Source: Stramonita haemastoma (lineage: Eukaryota > Mollusca > Gastropoda > Neogastropoda > Muricidae). Taken from it: 27,500 bases of DNA. Below are positions 19,564-27,500 of the stretch, piece by piece. The stretch covers positions 80,581,436-80,608,935 of the forward strand of contig CM060316.1 in the NCBI GenBank assembly GCA_030674155.1, read 5' to 3'. The notes under the pieces were generated by a model, which worked only from the letters and a program-made list of their open reading frames with translations, had not been told where the DNA came from and did not search any database. Numbering within the stretch: the first letter of the stretch is position 1; each line of letters opens with the position of its first letter. The position numbers and the translations under genes were made by a program.

Positions 19564-19794
19564 CAAATACTTAAAGACACACCTTTAATGAAAGATATTG
19601 TTTTGTCATTAACTCATAGTCCAGTTATCAGATACCAATAGTACACTGAAATTTATTAGTTGTGGAAATTGTAAAGTTAGTGTTTGAGCTGTTACTTTTT
19701 TCCCCCCAAAGTTCTTGTTTATGCTTTATCTGTTTATATTTTATTGAGGATGATTGGCTTTTTGTACCTGTGTACCACCCCTCCCCCCTCACCA

Positions 19795-19835
19795 AACAAA
19801 CAAACAAACAAACACACCCACGCATGCACGCGCGT

Positions 19836-19881
<46 letters not shown>
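19795..19881 (+). repeat. AAAC then AC microsatellite in LINE C 3' region
   Basis: Five AAAC units pass into CACGCATGCACGCGCGTG and a long AC run. It lies between the LINE C coding end and its terminal GACGTTAAAC segment. Confidence 0.9.
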
Positions 19882-19884
<3 letters not shown>

Positions 19885-20207
19885 TATCCACACGTACATG
19901 TACACCTTTCCGTCTGATATCACTATTTAGTGGAAGGACGTTAAACTGAAGAACTACTACTACTACACACACTCGTCCCAGATGTTGGATATTGACAAAG
20001 GCCTTCTGCCCTACTGGTCTGAATCACTCACTGGAAATGAATGACTGTGACATTGTACAGTCCCGGTCCCACTCCTGTGTTCAAGGGGGGGGAGGGGGGG
20101 GGGAGGCAGGTTGGGATGAAGAACTTTTTCTTTTTTCTTTTTTTTTTCTTCCACTAAGTTGGACTCTAGGCATTTACTACATAGACGTAATTATCGGGAT
20201 AGTAGTG

Positions 20208-20208
<1 letters not shown>

Positions 20209-20286
<78 letters not shown>
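20209..20286 (+). repeat. TG microsatellite
   Basis: This long TG run has one TA interruption. The stretch 19968-20208 before it has G-rich and T-rich runs but no recognised gene. Confidence 0.95.
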
Positions 20287-20289
<3 letters not shown>

Positions 20290-20479
20290 TTTTATATGTT
20301 TTATTCTTTTATATCGAGGATAATGGAATAAGCACTCTTGTGCTATTTTTACATCCAGTCTCCTGTGAGTGCAGTTTTGTAAAGGTCATCTGTTCCCACC
20401 GGCACACGATTGCCTACTCTTAGGAAAAGCGGAGCAGGATTTAACGTGTGAGCAAGATGTTCTGCGTGCGTTCACACAC

Positions 20480-20481
<2 letters not shown>
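20287..20481 (-). mobile_element. tRNA-derived SINE, 5'-truncated (copy 2)
   Basis: This reverse-complement copy of the 3' half of the SINE at 5521-5876 runs from the tail region (TTTATTCTTTTATATCGAGGATAATGG) to the CGTTCACACACGGG block. There it gives way to a TG run, so the tRNA-like head is missing. Confidence 0.8.

Positions 20482-20552
<71 letters not shown>
20482..20552 (+). repeat. TG microsatellite replacing a SINE 5' half
   Basis: This pure TG run begins exactly where the other SINE copies continue from ACACGGGG into CCTCGG. It may have grown from the CACACGGG block or mark a truncation point. Confidence 0.95.
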
Positions 20553-20553
<1 letters not shown>

Positions 20554-20559
20554 TGTCTA

Positions 20560-20917
20560 TTTTGTTCTTTTAGTTCGATAATAATGGATATGCTTTTTTA
20601 AATAATCTTTTACAGCCAGTTTCCATGTGCATGGAGTTCAGTAAATTCCGTCACCCGTTCCCACCGGCACAAATGTCCTACTCTTCCAAAAGGCAGAACA
20701 GGTTTAATACGTGCACGAGATGTTCTGCGTGCATTTGCACACGGAGGAGCTCGGTTTATAATATCATCCAAAGGACTTTCAGGGCAGTTTAGTTGGCACT
20801 GATGTTAACTCCATCTCCTTGAATAGGTGTCTTGGTTGAGGCTTGAACCTGGGCTTGAACCCAGATTATATCAAATTGCCAGGGCAATGCGCAGCAACAC
20901 TAACTAACCACCAGGCA
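20560..20917 (-). mobile_element. tRNA-derived SINE, old diverged copy (copy 3)
   Basis: This full-length but strongly diverged - strand copy keeps CCGTTCCCACCGGCACA, AGATGTTCTGCGTGCAT, the TTGCACACGG block, CTGATGTTAACTCCA and a head remnant with GGGCTTGAACCC and CAAATTGCCAGGGCAATG. Its divergence from copies 1, 2 and 4 suggests it is the oldest of the group. Confidence 0.75.
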
Positions 20918-21216
20918 CTCTTGTGCTTTTTTGCATCCGGTCCCCGTGTGTATGCAGTTTCGTAAATGTCATGTGTTCCCACTGGCACATGATGGCCTAC
21001 TCTTAAGAAAAGCGGAACAGGATTTAACGTGTGCGCAAGATGTTCTGCGTGTGTTCGCACACGGGGCCTCGGTTTAAAGTCTCATCCGAAGGACTTTTGG
21101 GGAGAGTGGAGTCAGCGCTGATGTTAACTCCAGGAGAAAAATCTCCTCGACTGGGCTCGAACCCGGGTCGTCAAATTGCCAGCGCAATGTTCTGACCACT
21201 AGGCTATCCGTCCCCC
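20918..21216 (-). mobile_element. tRNA-derived SINE (copy 4a)
   Basis: This well-preserved - strand copy runs from ACTCTTGTGCTTTTTTGCATC to the tRNA-like head at 21140-21216 (GGGCTCGAACCCGGGTCGTCAAATTGCC; CTAGGCTATCCGTCC). Its tail is missing at the junction with copy 3. Confidence 0.82.
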
Positions 21217-21225
21217 AAGAGAGAT

Positions 21226-21541
21226 TTTGATTTGATTTGATTTATTCTTTTATATGAGGATAATGGAATAAGCACTCTTGTGCTTTTTTACATCTAGTCC
21301 CCGTGATGTGTTCCCACCGGCACACGATGGTCTACTCTTACGATAAGTGGAACAGGATTTAACGTATGCGCAAGATGTTCTGCGTGCGTTCGCACACGGG
21401 GCCTCGGTTTAAAGTGTCGTCCGAAGGACTTTGGAAGAGAGTGGAGTTAGCACTGATGTTAACTCTAGGAGAAAAATCTCCTCGACCGGACTCGAACCCG
21501 GGTCGTCAAATTGCCAGCGCAATGTTCTGACCTCTAGGCTA

Positions 21542-21546
<5 letters not shown>
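21226..21546 (-). mobile_element. tRNA-derived SINE (copy 4b) with TTTGA tail
   Basis: This - strand copy has an AAATC-type tail (TTTGATTTGATTTGATTT near 21228-21244), the full body with a short deletion after AGTCCCCGTG, and the head ending CTAGGCTATCCG. It is followed directly by a GA run, which on the SINE strand is a CT run 5' of the element, as in copy 1. Confidence 0.85.

Positions 21547-21615
<69 letters not shown>
21545..21615 (+). repeat. GA microsatellite
   Basis: This is an uninterrupted GA run abutting the 5' end of SINE copy 4b. Confidence 0.95.
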
Positions 21616-21616
<1 letters not shown>

Positions 21617-21716
21617 ACTGAACACTGAAATCATTTATTGTACTTCGGCCTTTGGCCACAATACAATTCAAAGGGAAGAAAAAAGTGAAGAAAATGAAAT
21701 ATAACTGCATGTAACC

Positions 21717-21718
<2 letters not shown>
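21616..21718 (-). other. Possible LINE 3' tail remnant between GA tracts
   Basis: On the - strand this reads ATTGTGGCCAAAGGCCGAAGTACAATAAATGATTT, resembling the GGGCTATGGCCTAAAATCTGAATAAA 3' end of LINE A. It is too short to classify. Confidence 0.3.
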
Positions 21719-21784
<66 letters not shown>

Positions 21785-21849
21785 GGGAGAGAGGAGAGAG
21801 AGAGAGGGGGGGGAGAGAGGGAGAGAGAGAGAGAGGGGGGGGGGGGAGA

Positions 21850-21906
<57 letters not shown>
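21719..21906 (+). repeat. GA tract interrupted by G runs
   Basis: About 190 bases of GA repeat contain several G runs of 7-12. The strand is almost pure purine. A C-rich stretch follows at 21990-22050. Confidence 0.95.
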
Positions 21907-21910
<4 letters not shown>

Positions 21911-22060
21911 TATTGAAAAAAAATTTTCAGTTATTTTTTTTCATGCCATGAATATTTCTAAACGAAATTTACTCAGCGCACCCCTTCCCATCCTCCCTCT
22001 CCTTTCCTCCCCCTAACCTTCTCTCCCCTTCCACCCCCACCCCCACCCCCTATGCGCACG

Positions 22061-22061
<1 letters not shown>

Positions 22062-22123
<62 letters not shown>
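22062..22123 (+). repeat. CA microsatellite, left flank of LINE B1
   Basis: This CA run directly precedes the 5'-truncated LINE B1. A second run of the same dinucleotide and strand directly follows LINE B3 at 27131. Confidence 0.95.
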
Positions 22124-22125
<2 letters not shown>

Positions 22126-22700
22126 GCGCAAGAGTGGTTTTTACGGAAACCAGTCGGGCTTTCGTGAAAAATCACTCTTGCCATACAGCCTTATACAACT
22201 AATTGAGCACTGTCTTTTGAATACCAATAATAATGAAATTACAGTTCTTTTTCCAGACTTTGCTAAAGCCTTTGACCTGATTAGCCACTCTGTTCTCGTC
22301 AAAAAATTAAAATGCTATGAATTATCCAACCATGTATTATCATTTTTAGACTCATTTCTCAGTAATTGCCATCAACTTGTTGAAATTGGGCCTAGGAGAT
22401 CAACCTTATAACCCGTGAAATATGGAATACCACAGGGATCAATATCAGGACCACTTCTTTTCTCTATTTATATTAATGACCTACCTCTGCATATCCATTG
22501 TTCATATCAAATGTTTGCTGATGATACATCAATTCAATTTAACAACGATGATCCAAACCAGCTTGTGAACGATATGCAGGCAGTTATCAATAAACTTATC
22601 GAATGGACAGAACTCAATCATATGTCTCTTAATTCAAATAAGACAAAATGTATGTTTATAACCACTCGGCAAAAAAGACAGAAATTGCGTTCTCCATTCG
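22124..22700 (+). pseudogene. LINE B1: RT fragment of an L2/CR1-like LINE
   Basis: This 5'-truncated piece of reverse transcriptase corresponds closely to 24270-24826 of LINE B2. It carries NQSGFRE, the motif A region (LFPDFAKAFD), [22 protein letters not shown] and the FADDT box (22513-22524). A TAA at about 22409-22411, where B2 has TTA, interrupts it. Similarity stops abruptly after CTCCATTCG at 22700. The missing downstream part is found 3.5 kb away as LINE B3, starting within about 8 bases of the same point in the family sequence. It begins right beside a CA microsatellite. Confidence 0.82.
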
Positions 22701-22855
22701 TGCAAGTGGTAAGAAAGTGGTAAACGCGCGCACAGCATGGCAGCAGAGAGTCCTCAGAGGAGAAGCCCCTTCAAACAAGTGTTTCGGGCCTTTAATCTTC
22801 CTTACACTCTAGGGAGGCCGGCCCATATCCACTTCATGACTCTGGATGTCTCTCT
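22701..22855. other. Unassigned insert sequence between LINE B1 and B2
   Basis: About 150 bases lie between the point where B1 breaks off and the first part of B2. I see no gene or known repeat in it. It should be the left end of whatever split the B1/B3 copy. Confidence 0.4.
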
Positions 22856-25454
22856 GTGCGACTTGATCCTGTGACTGTCAGATCTACTGGTTTGCTTTTA
22901 TACTGTGCCACCTCTCTATCCTGGAAAAGACTAACACATCTTGAACAGTTTCATGTAGAATCTATATGGATAGAAATCACATTTAGACGCTGTAAATCGA
23001 TTATACTTGGCTTCATCTACAGGAACCCTGCTGAAACAATTGACTGGTATGATAAATTCAACTCAATGATGGATGCCGCAATTCTAGAGTCCAAAGAAAT
23101 CTTTCTTATGGGAGATTTCAACATAGATCTGACAATCCCTGGATCAAAATGGAACATCAATTATGCCATGTATGGTTTAGAGCAAATAATTGATCGTCCA
23201 ACTCGAATTACTAATAACACTAGCACCCTCATCGATCACATTTACACTACTTCAAAGACCAACATAGCAGAAACATGCTCAGTGCAGACAGGTTGTAGCG
23301 ATCACTCTTCCATTTGCTTTACATGGCGGAAAAAAGGAATAAAGATACCCAAATCAGGACACAAGGAGATATCCTACCGCTCCTTTAGACACTTTGATAA
23401 AGATGCCTTCATTAATGATATTCTTAATTCAAACTTAGACTATGTTTATCAGATTACAAATCCAGATGATGCTGTTAACTATTGGATAGAGACGTTCATA
23501 GCTACCTATGATAAGCACGCTCCATTTATTAAGAAAAGAATAAAATATTTCATGAAACCTCCATGGTTAACAAAAGAAATTGAAAACGAAATGAATCTAA
23601 GAGACTATTTATTAAAATCGAAGCAAAGAGATGAATATAAAAAGCAAAGAAACAAAGTCAATTCAATGAAGCGCAAAGCCAAAACAAAATACTTTCAAGA
23701 TTTTCTATCTTCAGCCCAAAATCCAAAAGCGATTTGGAAAGCCATTAATACCTTAACTAATAACTCAAGACATAACTCCCAAAAAGTCATAAAAGAAATA
23801 TCAGCAGAAAACCTGAATTCTCACTTTGCAAACATTGCTGACTCTATAATATCTAATGATAAAACAGAAACAAATGAGCTGATTGAATTAAAGCAATTCT
23901 GTTCATCAAAGAGCATCTCATCTGATTTTGTTATACCCCCAATAACAGTAACAGAAGTGCTTAATAGTATACTCAAATTGAAACAGTCAAGATCAAAAGA
24001 CCTAGACAAAATTGATAGTCAAATATTAAAAATCAGTGCATATGCTATAACTGACACCCTAACCTACATATTTAACTTGTGTATTGACAAGAACTACTTC
24101 CCAATGAAGTTTAAACGAGCAAAAGTAATACCCTTACACAAATCAGGAGACCGAACCAATCCATCAAACTACAGACCAATATCCATACTGTCAGTCCTAT
24201 CTAAACCATTAGAAAAACATATACAGTTTCACTTACATTCTCATTTTAAAACATATGATCTAATTAATGAAAACCAGTCAGGTTTTCGTGAAAACCATTC
24301 TTGCCATACAGCCTTAATACAACTCATTGAGCATTGTCTTTTGAATATCAATAATAATGAAATCACAGGAGTCCTTTTTCTAGACTTTGCTAAAGCCTTT
24401 GACGTGATTAGCCACTCTCTCCTTATCAAAAAATTAAAATGCTATAAAATTTCTAACCAAGCATTATCATTTTTAGACTCATTTCTCACTAATCGTCATC
24501 AACTTGTTGAAGTTGGGCCTAGGAGATCAACCTTATTACCCGTGAAATATGGAATACCTCAGGGATCAATACTAGGACCACTTCTTTTCTCCATTTATAT
24601 TAACGACCTACCTCTGCATATCCATTGTTCATGTCAAATGTTTGCTGATGATACATCAATTCAATGTAACAACAATGATCCAAACCAGCTTGTGAATGAT
24701 ATGCAGGCAGATATCAATAAACTTATCGAATGGACAGAACTCAATCACATGTCTCTTAATTCTAATAAAACAAATGTATGTTTATAACTACTCGGCAAAA
24801 AAGACAGAAATTGCGTTCTCCATTCGCGCCTATATATATCCATGGACAACAAATCGAAGAAGTAGTCTCACACAAAGTACTAGGTGCAGTAATTGACAAC
24901 GATTTGTCTTGGTCAGATCACATAGCTGCATTAGGAAAAAGAATCTCAGTAAGATTATATCAACTTAGGAAAATCAAAATTTTCTAAATCTACAGTCACG
25001 AAAACTATTCTTTCATGCACATATTCTATCTCTTATAAATTATGTTTCTACCTTATGGGACAGTGCCAGTGAAACAAACCTAAAGCATATAAGCCGCCTA
25101 CATAAAAGAGCTGTTAAACTAATCCGATTGAATCCTAATACACTGACCACCACCAACTACAAAGAACTAGATATTCTTCCACTTAAAGACAGACTACAGT
25201 TCAACAAGTACCTATGTATATTCAATATATTAAACGGAAAAGCCCCAAAGAGAATTGTGGAAAATTTTGCTGTCAATATATACAGGCCTACCCATAGACT
25301 GTTTCTGCCCAGGCCCCATAATAATCTCTATAAATCAAGCCTTGCATATTCAGGAAGAACATTGTGGAATAGCCTACCTCCCTGTCTGAAATCAGTTCCT
25401 TCTAAACAAATGTTTAAGAAGCTTTTGAAGAGACATTTGATGGACAAACTGTAA
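22856..25454 (+). pseudogene. LINE B2 ORF2: APE (partial), reverse transcriptase, C-terminal domain
   Basis: The frame is open from about 22856 to 24787 (about 640 codons) but has no ATG at its start and lacks the first endonuclease motifs. Seen in order: LEQFHVESIWIEI, MGDFNIDL (catalytic-type Asp/Asn), LIDHIYTT, CSDHSS; then a Lys-rich linker; then RT with [57 protein letters not shown] and FADDT (24641-24655). A one-base loss near 24774 relative to B1 and another near 24981 relative to B3 shift the frame. The C-terminal part (to 25452) keeps LDILPLKDRLQFNKYL, SLAYSGRTLWNSLPP and FKKLLKRHLMDKL. RNase H is absent. The catalytic RT residues are intact, so this was a recently active copy. Confidence 0.85.
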
Positions 25455-25791
25455 GTCCACGATTATGTTCGATACTACCTCACGTTTGGATGTTTGTTGT
25501 TCATGCCCATGTTATTTTGTAATTTTATCATTTGTATGTGTGACGTGAGCTTATGTTGTACTGTCTTGGGTCTGGGTTTTTTGTTGTTGTTTTTTATCTT
25601 GAGAGATTTGTTGTAAAAAATCCTCATTTACTTGAGTTTTTCAACAAGGTTGATATTTGTCTTTGCATGCTTTAGAAGTCATCTTTATGATTTTTTTTTA
25701 GTGAGGGCAGGATGAAAAAAAGTTGTGTAAACTTAATCTTTTACCCTCAATAAAGATCATTTTGACTTGACTTGACTTGACTTGACTTGAC
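22856..25791 (+). mobile_element. LINE B2: L2/CR1-like LINE, 5'-truncated, TTGAC tail
   Basis: This is the most complete copy of family B. The endonuclease lacks its first part, the RT is complete in the open frame, and the C-terminal region follows with frame changes. The 3' UTR ends in AATAAA (25749-25754), ATCATTT and six TTGAC units (25762-25791). Short tandem tails of this kind are usual for L2/CR1-like LINEs. The exact 5' junction is uncertain (22856-22905). Confidence 0.8.
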
Positions 25792-25821
25792 TCTGCTGCC
25801 CCTTTATTTTGAAATAAGTTC

Positions 25822-25890
25822 TGACTTGGATTCGAACCCATGATCTCTGGTTGGGCGAGCACTCTGCCAACTGAGCTGAGGGGCCTCTCA
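25822..25890 (-). other. tRNA-like sequence (tRNA pseudogene or SINE head)
   Basis: The - strand has a clear A box (AGCTCAGTTGG, complement of 25867-25877) and a perfect B box (GGTTCGAATCC, complement of 25828-25838) at tRNA-like spacing. The D arm can form, but the anticodon, T and acceptor stems do not pair well, so it is not a functional tRNA. It lies just downstream, on the same strand, of a retroelement C-terminal fragment. Confidence 0.55.
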
Positions 25891-25905
25891 ATATTATGGG
25901 GTCAT

Positions 25906-26165
25906 CTAAGCCTTATGTAGTTCGCTTTTGTTCCTCCTTGACCAAATCCAACTTGAACATCTCTCGGCTGCTTCTGTCATGGCTTTCAGGGCTCTGGTTT
26001 TTTCCTTCCCTGCAATCGAGAGCTGTTTCATGAGGTTGTAAGCCGATTCTTCTTCTTCCCTGGCTCCGACTTCTGCAGCAAAGACTTTAACCTGGTAGCC
26101 TTCTTTCCTCATGCTGTTAGCCAGATCTGCATACTTTTCAGTCTTGTAGGCGTGAGATGCCTCCA
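25906..26165 (-). pseudogene. C-terminal fragment of a retroelement endonuclease/RT protein (possibly RLE-type)
   Basis: The - strand frame of about 87 codons ends at a stop (complement of 25906-25908). It reads EASHAYKTEKYADLANSM, then GYQVKVFAAEVGAR, then LSIAGKEKTRALKAMTEAAERCSSWIWSRRN. The pattern (K-Y-x-x-L ... V-E-V-G-x-R ... G ... R-A ... A-E ... S-x-W-x-W-x-x-R) recalls the C-terminal tails of retroelement proteins with a restriction-like endonuclease. No catalytic centre can be checked because the upstream part is gone: similarity stops where LINE B3 begins. The family name is an inference from memory of the pattern. Confidence 0.5.
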
Positions 26166-26182
26166 TCCTGTATATCCAATAC

Positions 26183-27126
26183 ATATCCATGGACAACATA
26201 TTGAAGAAGCAGTCTCACACAAAGTACTAGGTGCAGAGATCGACAACGACTTGTCTTGGTCAGATCACATTGACACATTAGGAAAACGAATCTCAGTAAG
26301 ATTATATCAACTTAGAAAAATCAAGAATTTCCTAAATCTACAGTCATGAAAACTATTCTTTCACGCCCATAATTATTCTATCTCTTATAAATTATGCTTC
26401 TACCTTATGGGATAGTGCAAGTGAAACCAATCTAAAGCATATAAACCGCCTACACAAAAGAGCTGTGAAACTAATCCGTTTGAATCCTAATACACTGGCC
26501 ACAACAAACCACAAAGAACTAGATATTCTTCCACTCAAAGACAGACTGCAGTTCAACAAGTATCTATGTATATACAATATATTAGACGGGAAAGCCCCAA
26601 AGAAAATCGTGGAAAATTTTGATGTCAATAAAAACAGGCCTACCTATACACTGTTTCTGCCCAGGCCCCATAATAATCTCTATAAATCAAGCCTTGCTTA
26701 TTCAGGAAGAACATTGTGGAATAAACTGCCTCCCTTTCTAAAATCAGTTCCTTCAAAACAAATGTTTAAGAAACTTTTGAAGAAACATCTGATGGACAAA
26801 TTGTTAAGTCCACCCTTATGTTCAACACGTTTGGCTGCTTTGTTGTTATTCATACCCATGTTATTTTGTATTTCTATTATTTTGTCTGTATGACTTGAGT
26901 TTATGTTACTGTCTTGAGTTTGTTATCTTGTGAGATTCTGTTTGGACGAAAATCCTTATTTATTTTAGTTTTCAACCAAGGTTGATATTTGTCTTTGATT
27001 GTTTTAGAAGTCAATTTTCTCGATTTTTTTTTTGTGAGGGCATGATAAAAAAAAAAAGTTGTGTAAACTTAATCTTTTACCCTTAATAAAGATCATTTTG
27101 ACTTGACTTAACTGTCTTGACTTGAC
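26183..27126 (+). pseudogene. LINE B3: 3' part of a family B LINE
   Basis: It starts at ATATCCATGGACAACA, equivalent to 24835 in B2, and runs to the family 3' end. The coding part holds ISVRLYQLRKIKNFLNLQS, then TGA (26347-26349) where B2 has CGA, a change that fits CpG decay. The C-terminal part LDILPLKDRLQFNKYL to FKKLLKKHLMDKL is in a second frame, and the stop used by B2 is lost, extending the frame to about 26893. The 3' UTR has AATAAA at 27085-27090 and TTGAC units (27098-27126), directly followed by an AC microsatellite. Taken with B1 it makes up one continuous family sequence. Confidence 0.82.
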
Positions 27127-27129
27127 TTC

Positions 27130-27130
<1 letters not shown>

Positions 27131-27168
<38 letters not shown>
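27131..27168 (+). repeat. AC microsatellite, right flank of LINE B3
   Basis: This AC run abuts the LINE B3 tail and is the same dinucleotide on the same strand as the run at 22062-22123. Confidence 0.95.
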
Positions 27169-27174
<6 letters not shown>

Positions 27175-27500
27175 CCAATGAAGGCAGTCTGGCTGACTGG
27201 CCCTGACTGGCAAGACGTGTTGATTTTGTGCTGCTTGTTTATGCAAAATTTGATAAGCTACAGGTTACTAATCCTTGCAAAATTTTGCAACCATTTTCCT
27301 AACTATCATGTGAACACAAAGGTATCAGTGTATTACTTCTGGAATCCAGGTACTGTTCATTATTAACATTTGTAATATTTATATGAAATTATGAAGAAGT
27401 TTAATCCTGAAGTTTGTTCATCAATTTCGCAGGGAGTTGTGAAGTAAACTGTGTTGTCTGCACGTGCAGTGTGTGTAGCAGCGTAAACCGTAAACTTGGT
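27169..27500. other. No recognised gene
   Basis: This is AT-rich sequence with no repeat, domain or RNA gene that I can identify. Confidence 0.5.

Larger units (their letters stand above)
14392..19967 (+). mobile_element. LINE C: I-like non-LTR retrotransposon with RNase H, decayed
   Basis: In order it holds an SGNH/GDSL-like ORF1 region (14392-15154), an ORF2 with APE endonuclease, RT, RNase H and a Cys/His C-terminus (15432-19563), a long 3' UTR with an AC microsatellite, and a tail ending GACGTTAAAC then CTA repeats (19949-19967). The RNase H domain places ORF2 in the I-like group. The 5' end is cut off at the MITE H4, and a 422-bp MITE interrupts the RT. Linking the two ORFs as one element rests on spacing, orientation and the single 3' end. 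Confidence 0.75.

Noticed and set aside
25822..25890. A functional tRNA gene
   Set aside because: The A and B boxes are good, but the anticodon, T and acceptor stems do not pair.
1..27500. CRISPR arrays, prokaryotic operons or phage genes
   Set aside because: The tandem repeats are microsatellites or transposon duplications, and the coding content is eukaryotic transposons with an intron and polyadenylation signals.

Overview
This window is eukaryotic, repeat-dense genomic DNA. No host protein-coding gene could be recognised in it. Several APE-type LINEs, PIF/Harbinger elements with foldback MITE derivatives, tRNA-derived SINEs and many long dinucleotide runs are packed together. That mix, and a LINE carrying a 2A-like peptide, fits a marine invertebrate, most likely a mollusc; the organism call is an inference of low to moderate strength.

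Layout, left to right. (1) 1-5443: LINE A. It has an ORF1 with a hydrophobic leader, a 2A-like motif, a coiled coil and an RRM-like region. ORF2 (APE endonuclease plus reverse transcriptase) lies in the same frame after a single TAA and is broken in its RT half. The element ends in AATAAA and TATTCG repeats. (2) 5447-6110: CT repeats, a full-length tRNA-derived SINE, more CT, and a CA/CG tract. (3) 6228 to about 9900: a PIF/Harbinger locus. A foldback arm is followed by a decayed autonomous-like element. Its MADF-type DNA-binding gene (+ strand, two exons with matching GT/AG sites and phase) encloses a decayed transposase gene on the - strand, inside the intron. (4) about 9910-11900: GC-variable sequence with no recognised gene. 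(5) 11917-14388: stacked MITEs of two families with related ends (GGCTACG...) abutting at TAA/TTA. They include an intact 1347-bp inverted dimer whose two arms each hold a piece of the MADF first exon. (6) 14392-19967: LINE C, of I-like type because ORF2 ends in an RNase H domain; its upstream ORF is an SGNH/GDSL-like domain. A 422-bp MITE interrupts its RT. (7) 20209-21615: TG tracts and three - strand SINE copies, then GA tracts. (8) 22062-27168: a (CA)n tract holding LINE B copies of L2/CR1-like type. B1 and B3 look like the two halves of one copy, split by 3.5 kb that contains a second copy (B2), a C-terminal endonuclease fragment of another retroelement class, and a tRNA-like sequence.

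The coding regions are transposon machinery. LINE ORF1 products bind RNA, and LINE ORF2 products nick DNA and reverse-transcribe. The Harbinger transposase and MADF protein act as a pair on GGCTACG-type ends with TWA targets. All but LINE A ORF1 carry visible inactivating damage, so the window is mostly a layered record of insertions. The points most worth checking are the 2A leader and single-stop ORF1/ORF2 arrangement of LINE A, the nested antisense Harbinger genes with their exon-bearing MITEs, the SGNH plus RNase H pairing in LINE C, and the split LINE B copy.
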